Assembly: GCA_035356615.1 (NCBI GenBank)
Contig: DAOQSN010000040.1
Location: forward strand, 1 to 46,141
Length of the DNA: 46,141 nt
DNA from: JAKQDH01 sp029558835
GTDB lineage: Bacteria > Planctomycetota > Phycisphaerae > UBA1845
Direction of reading: 5' to 3'
The position numbers and the translations under genes were made by a program. Numbering within the stretch: the first letter of the stretch is position 1; each line of letters starts with the position of its first letter. A model generated the notes under the pieces. That model was given only the letters and a program-made list of their open reading frames with translations, ran no database searches and was not told the DNA's origin. Below are positions 43,366 to 46,141 of the stretch, piece after piece.

Positions 43366-43716
43366 GAGCACCTCGCTGCCCGCCCTCACCCCTGAGGTAC
43401 GGGGAGCACGGAGCAGACGGAGACACAACCCCCCTTGCCTTGGCGTGCCCTCCGCGCCTCCGTGGTGAACCCCGCGGCTTTGCTCTTCACTCAGCGACGC
43501 CCGGCGTCGCACTTGCAATCCTCCCACGCTACTTGTCACCACAAAGCCCTGATTCTGCGGAATCTGCGTAATCTGCGGACAAGAGTCCGCCCCGGACGCG
43601 CGGGTGCGCAAGGTGTGCCCTCAGCGCGCAGAACCTGTCCGCAGATTACTCAGATTGCTCAGATTCCAGGATCGAGCCCGGGAGCGACGCGTTTGCGCCG
43701 GGCAGGGGGCCGAGTT
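43366..43716. repeat. 351-bp direct repeat, unit 1
   Basis: Begins GAGCACCTCGCTGCCCGCCC. Contains the common environmental-bacterial motif CTCCGCGCCTCCGTGGTGA and the runs GATTCTGCGGAATCTGCG and CAGATTACTCAGATTGC. Followed head-to-tail by unit 2. No believable gene. Confidence 0.85.
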
Positions 43717-43988
43717 GAGCACCTCGCTGCCCGCCCTCACCCCTGAGGCACGGGGAGCACGGAGCAGACAGAGACACAACCCCCCTTGCCTTGGCGTGCC
43801 CTCCGCGCCTCCGTGGTGAGCCCCGCGGCTTTGCTCTTCACTCAGCGACGCCCGGCGTCGTACCTGCAATTCTCCCACGCTACTTGTCACCACAAAGCCC
43901 TGATTCTGCGGAATCTGCGGACAAGAGTCCGCCCCGGACGCGCAGGCGCGGAAGGTGTGCCCTCAGCGCGCAGAACCTGTCCGCAGGA
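43717..43988. repeat. 351-bp direct repeat, unit 2 (3' shortened)
   Basis: Same start as unit 1, about 95% alike over ~270 bp. It has lost a short GTAATCTGC unit and ends at CTGTCCGCAG, before the final part of unit 1. The remaining 43989-44223 is a gene-free leader with GGGGAGGAGACC just before the next ATG. Confidence 0.8.
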
Positions 43989-44223
43989 CGCCCGGAGGTT
44001 TGTGTCGCACTGGATTTTCGCGCCTGACACAAGAAGATTGGGTGCGGCTTTGGGGTGGCGGGCACGCTCTAGGGTGATTCTCGAAGGAGCTTCAGCGATT
44101 TTTTTTCGCCGCGCGCAACATTTCCGCGTCATTAAGGACAGAGAGGGTGTGGGGGCCGTGTATCCAACCCACGGCGGGTGGGGTGGCGCCCCGGCTCGGC
44201 AACTCGAACGGGGAGGAGACCGT

Positions 44224-46141
44224 ATGACACGTCTGGTAGTGGCAGGACTTCTAGCACTTGTGGTGGTGGCGGGCGCCCCCGGCGCCCGCGCGGACATGCT
44301 GATCGGGGCATCCTGGGACGGGACGATCTACAACATCGACCCGACCACCGGGCTGGCGACCGATGCGCGCACCACGCATAACACCGGGCTTGCTGGGATT
44401 GCTCTCTCCCCCTGCGGAGAGCTTTACGGGTACTGGATCGGCGGCACCGGCGCACCTGGAGTGCTGGGAGTAATCGACATCCCTACGGGTACAGTGGGGT
44501 TCATAGGGAGCTTGCCGTCTCCCGGCGGCTGGAGTGAGGGTGACCTCACGGTCGATCGGGCCACTGGAACGCTCTATCTCGTCCCCCAGACTGGCGCTTT
44601 GAGCACACTTCTTTACATCGTTGACCCCAACACAGCCGGGATGACCCTAGTGGGAGAGGTTCCGATCGAGGATGCCGACCTCTCTGCTCTCGTCTTCGAC
44701 GCCGCCGGCGACCTCCTCGCGCTCGATACCGCGCACGACACGCTGGTGAGGCTGGATCCAGGGACCGCTGGCGTGCTGGCAATCACCCCCCTGAGCTCCC
44801 CACTGGACGCAAAGGCAGGCATGACGGTCGCGCCCGATGGCACCCTCTACGTTGCCGACGGAGGCAACGCAGGAGCCTACGCCCTGTACACGCTCGACGC
44901 TCAGACCGGTGCGCTCGACCCCGTCGGCTTCACAGGGATCCCGAATGGCTGCTCCGGGTTGGCTCCGGTACCTGAGCCGGGAACGCTCGCGTTGCTCGTG
45001 TTAGGAACGGGCATCGTTGCGATGCGCCGACCTCGCAAGCAGCGCGGGTACCCCGCCTACGCGCTCGGCAGAGGTCGTCCAACCGTAGTCTCTGGAGTCC
45101 AAGCGTCGCGACTTGTCGCGTACGTCTTCGCCTCGTCTACCTTTCTCCTGGGCGCGCCGCACACACGCGTGCAAGCGCAGACCACCCGCACGGCGGACCC
45201 GTTGGGCGGCTCTCCCTCGGTTGCGATCACACTTCACGGCGGCTTCGCAGCCTGCGGATGGAGCACGCGCACTTGGGTGGGGGAGGGGCAGGATCCACTG
45301 GTTGAGGATCCGGTCCTGCTATCACTCACTTCACTCCCGCAAGGCGCGGAAGTCGTCGCTGCGTATATCAACTGGTCCTTTCTCACCAACGACCCTGAGG
45401 ACCCGCTGCAGGCGCTCCTCACGCTCAACGGCTCGGCGGTCCAGGGGGCACCCGCTGGGTGTGTCGCGCCCGACCTGTGCTGGCAACTGCGCGAAGAAGA
45501 GCCGCGTTTTGCGTACACTGTAGCATACATCGCGGACGTGACCTCCATCGTACAGGCGGAGGGCGGAAACGGCACCTATACCGTGGAGGGTGTCGTCGAC
45601 TTCCCGCCTCCCCCGGAAGACCCGGTCGCGCTCGGCGAGGGTATCACGCTACTCGTGATCTATAGCCACGCATCCGAGCCCAAGCGCCTCATAAATGTGT
45701 ACACCGGGCTGACGACCACGGAACCGGAGTACCCCTTTGCGCGAGCCACACTTGAGTTCCGCAATGAAGCTGCGGAGTCCGTGCCCTATATCGGTTCGGT
45801 GTTCCATTTCTTCCTCAATGCTTTAGACGGGCAGCCGTACCAGAGGTTCGATGATCCGTCTTCGTATGAAGACTACGACGCCTTCCGACTGAATGGCGTC
45901 GACATGGACGGGTTTCCGGGCACGGTAGACGTCCCGGGCCCAATACCGAACGCCTGGCAGGGCCTGCTGGGACCCTCGCCGGTGTTCAACCTCTACGATC
46001 ACGCCGATGGGGATGCGTCGTGGGTCGTGCGACTCAACCACGTCGACCTTGACATTGAAACAGAGAATATTGACGACTGCATCAGTCACAGTTTCGCCGC
46101 GATCTCGTTTGTAAGCCTCGACTGGTGCGACGATGGGCCGC
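44224..46141 (+). CDS. PEP-CTERM protein read through into a second exported protein (partial)
   Basis: Open for 639 codons to the window edge. Signal peptide TRLVVAGLLALVVVAGAPGA, then beta-propeller-like repeats (GTIYNIDPTTGLAT, GTLYVADGGNAG). Residues 250-272 are a full PEP-CTERM sorting signal: VPEPGTLALLVLGTGIVAM followed by RRPRK, which normally ends a protein. No stop follows. The frame runs on into QASRLVAYVFASSTFLLGAP ... VQAQTTRTADP, which looks like a fresh signal peptide, and then a beta-rich extracellular domain (VVAAYINWSF, LTLNGSAVQG, YIADVTSIVQAEGGNGTYTV) of DUF3344-like type. The second part could instead start at ATG 45022 (MRRPRKQRG), inside the sorting signal. GC is lower than in most neighbours. 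GGGGAGGAGACC precedes the first ATG. Confidence 0.75.
   Translation, partial: MTRLVVAGLLALVVVAGAPGARADMLIGASWDGTIYNIDPTTGLATDARTTHNTGLAGIALSPCGELYGYWIGGTGAPGVLGVIDIPTGTVGFIGSLPSPGGWSEGDLTVDRATGTLYLVPQTGALSTLLYIVDPNTAGMTLVGEVPIEDADLSALVFDAAGDLLALDTAHDTLVRLDPGTAGVLAITPLSSPLDAKAGMTVAPDGTLYVADGGNAGAYALYTLDAQTGALDPVGFTGIPNGCSGLAPVPEPGTLALLVLGTGIVAMRRPRKQRGYPAYALGRGRPTVVSGVQASRLVAYVFASSTFLLGAPHTRVQAQTTRTADPLGGSPSVAITLHGGFAACGWSTRTWVGEGQDPLVEDPVLLSLTSLPQGAEVVAAYINWSFLTNDPEDPLQALLTLNGSAVQGAPAGCVAPDLCWQLREEEPRFAYTVAYIADVTSIVQAEGGNGTYTVEGVVDFPPPPEDPVALGEGITLLVIYSHASEPKRLINVYTGLTTTEPEYPFARATLEFRNEAAESVPYIGSVFHFFLNALDGQPYQRFDDPSSYEDYDAFRLNGVDMDGFPGTVDVPGPIPNAWQGLLGPSPVFNLYDHADGDASWVVRLNHVDLDIETENIDDCISHSFAAISFVSLDWCDDGP

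Overview
High-GC bacterial DNA, most likely from a planctomycete (Phycisphaerae-like lineage; inferred, not tested). Pointers are a tandem family of secreted C25 (gingipain-type) peptidases with C-terminal dockerin-like Ca-binding repeats, a PEP-CTERM protein plus a PEP-CTERM-associated CAAX protease, a TPR protein carrying two RNA polymerase alpha C-terminal domains, and many palindromic intergenic repeats. There is no rRNA, convincing tRNA or CRISPR array.

Layout. 1-8849: three paralogous secreted C25 peptidases on the minus strand; the first runs off the window. 8850-9822: no gene. 9823-13159 (+): threonine aldolase, CAAX-type membrane protease, saccharopine-dehydrogenase-family oxidoreductase, converging on an HDOD signalling protein (13149-15146, -). 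15426-16181 (+): sirtuin. 16461-20748 (-): membrane endonuclease/phosphatase-family protein coupled to mutS, then a small membrane-anchored hypothetical; 94-bp REP doublets flank this block. 21070-24370: a broken 5' copy of mnmA, an isoprenylcysteine-methyltransferase-like gene, full-length mnmA and a GT9 glycosyltransferase. 24483-27151 (-): dnaA with a possible origin-like upstream region, and a GNAT acetyltransferase. 27781-29493 (+): FlgM-like small protein and a DUF1015 protein. 29697-31509: an IS1634-type insertion sequence. 31929-35925 (+): HtrA protease overlapping a DUF971 gene, a degenerate receiver protein with a Cys-rich tail, and the TPR/alpha-CTD protein. 36214-37271 (+): two coupled lipoprotein-like genes. 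37333-38938 (-): ImmA/IrrE-like metallopeptidase plus DUF4411 protein, a toxin-antitoxin-like pair whose usual HTH domain is missing. 39189-42132 (+): SpoIID-domain protein, phosphoesterase, SAM methyltransferase. 42135-43988: decay zone with a nonsense-interrupted secreted-protein gene, transposase remnants fused in frame and a 351-bp tandem repeat. 44224-46141 (+): an open frame in which a PEP-CTERM protein runs without a stop into a second exported protein.

The most unusual items are the TPR/tandem alpha-CTD protein and the Cys-rich receiver gene before it; the PEP-CTERM read-through frame; a REP family whose hairpin is kept by compensatory changes; palindromes overlapping stop codons of several genes; and a -10 box placed 8-9 bases before ATG at three sites (cobB, mnmA and the mnmA remnant), suggesting leaderless transcripts. 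Identifications rest on motif recognition; no database search was possible.
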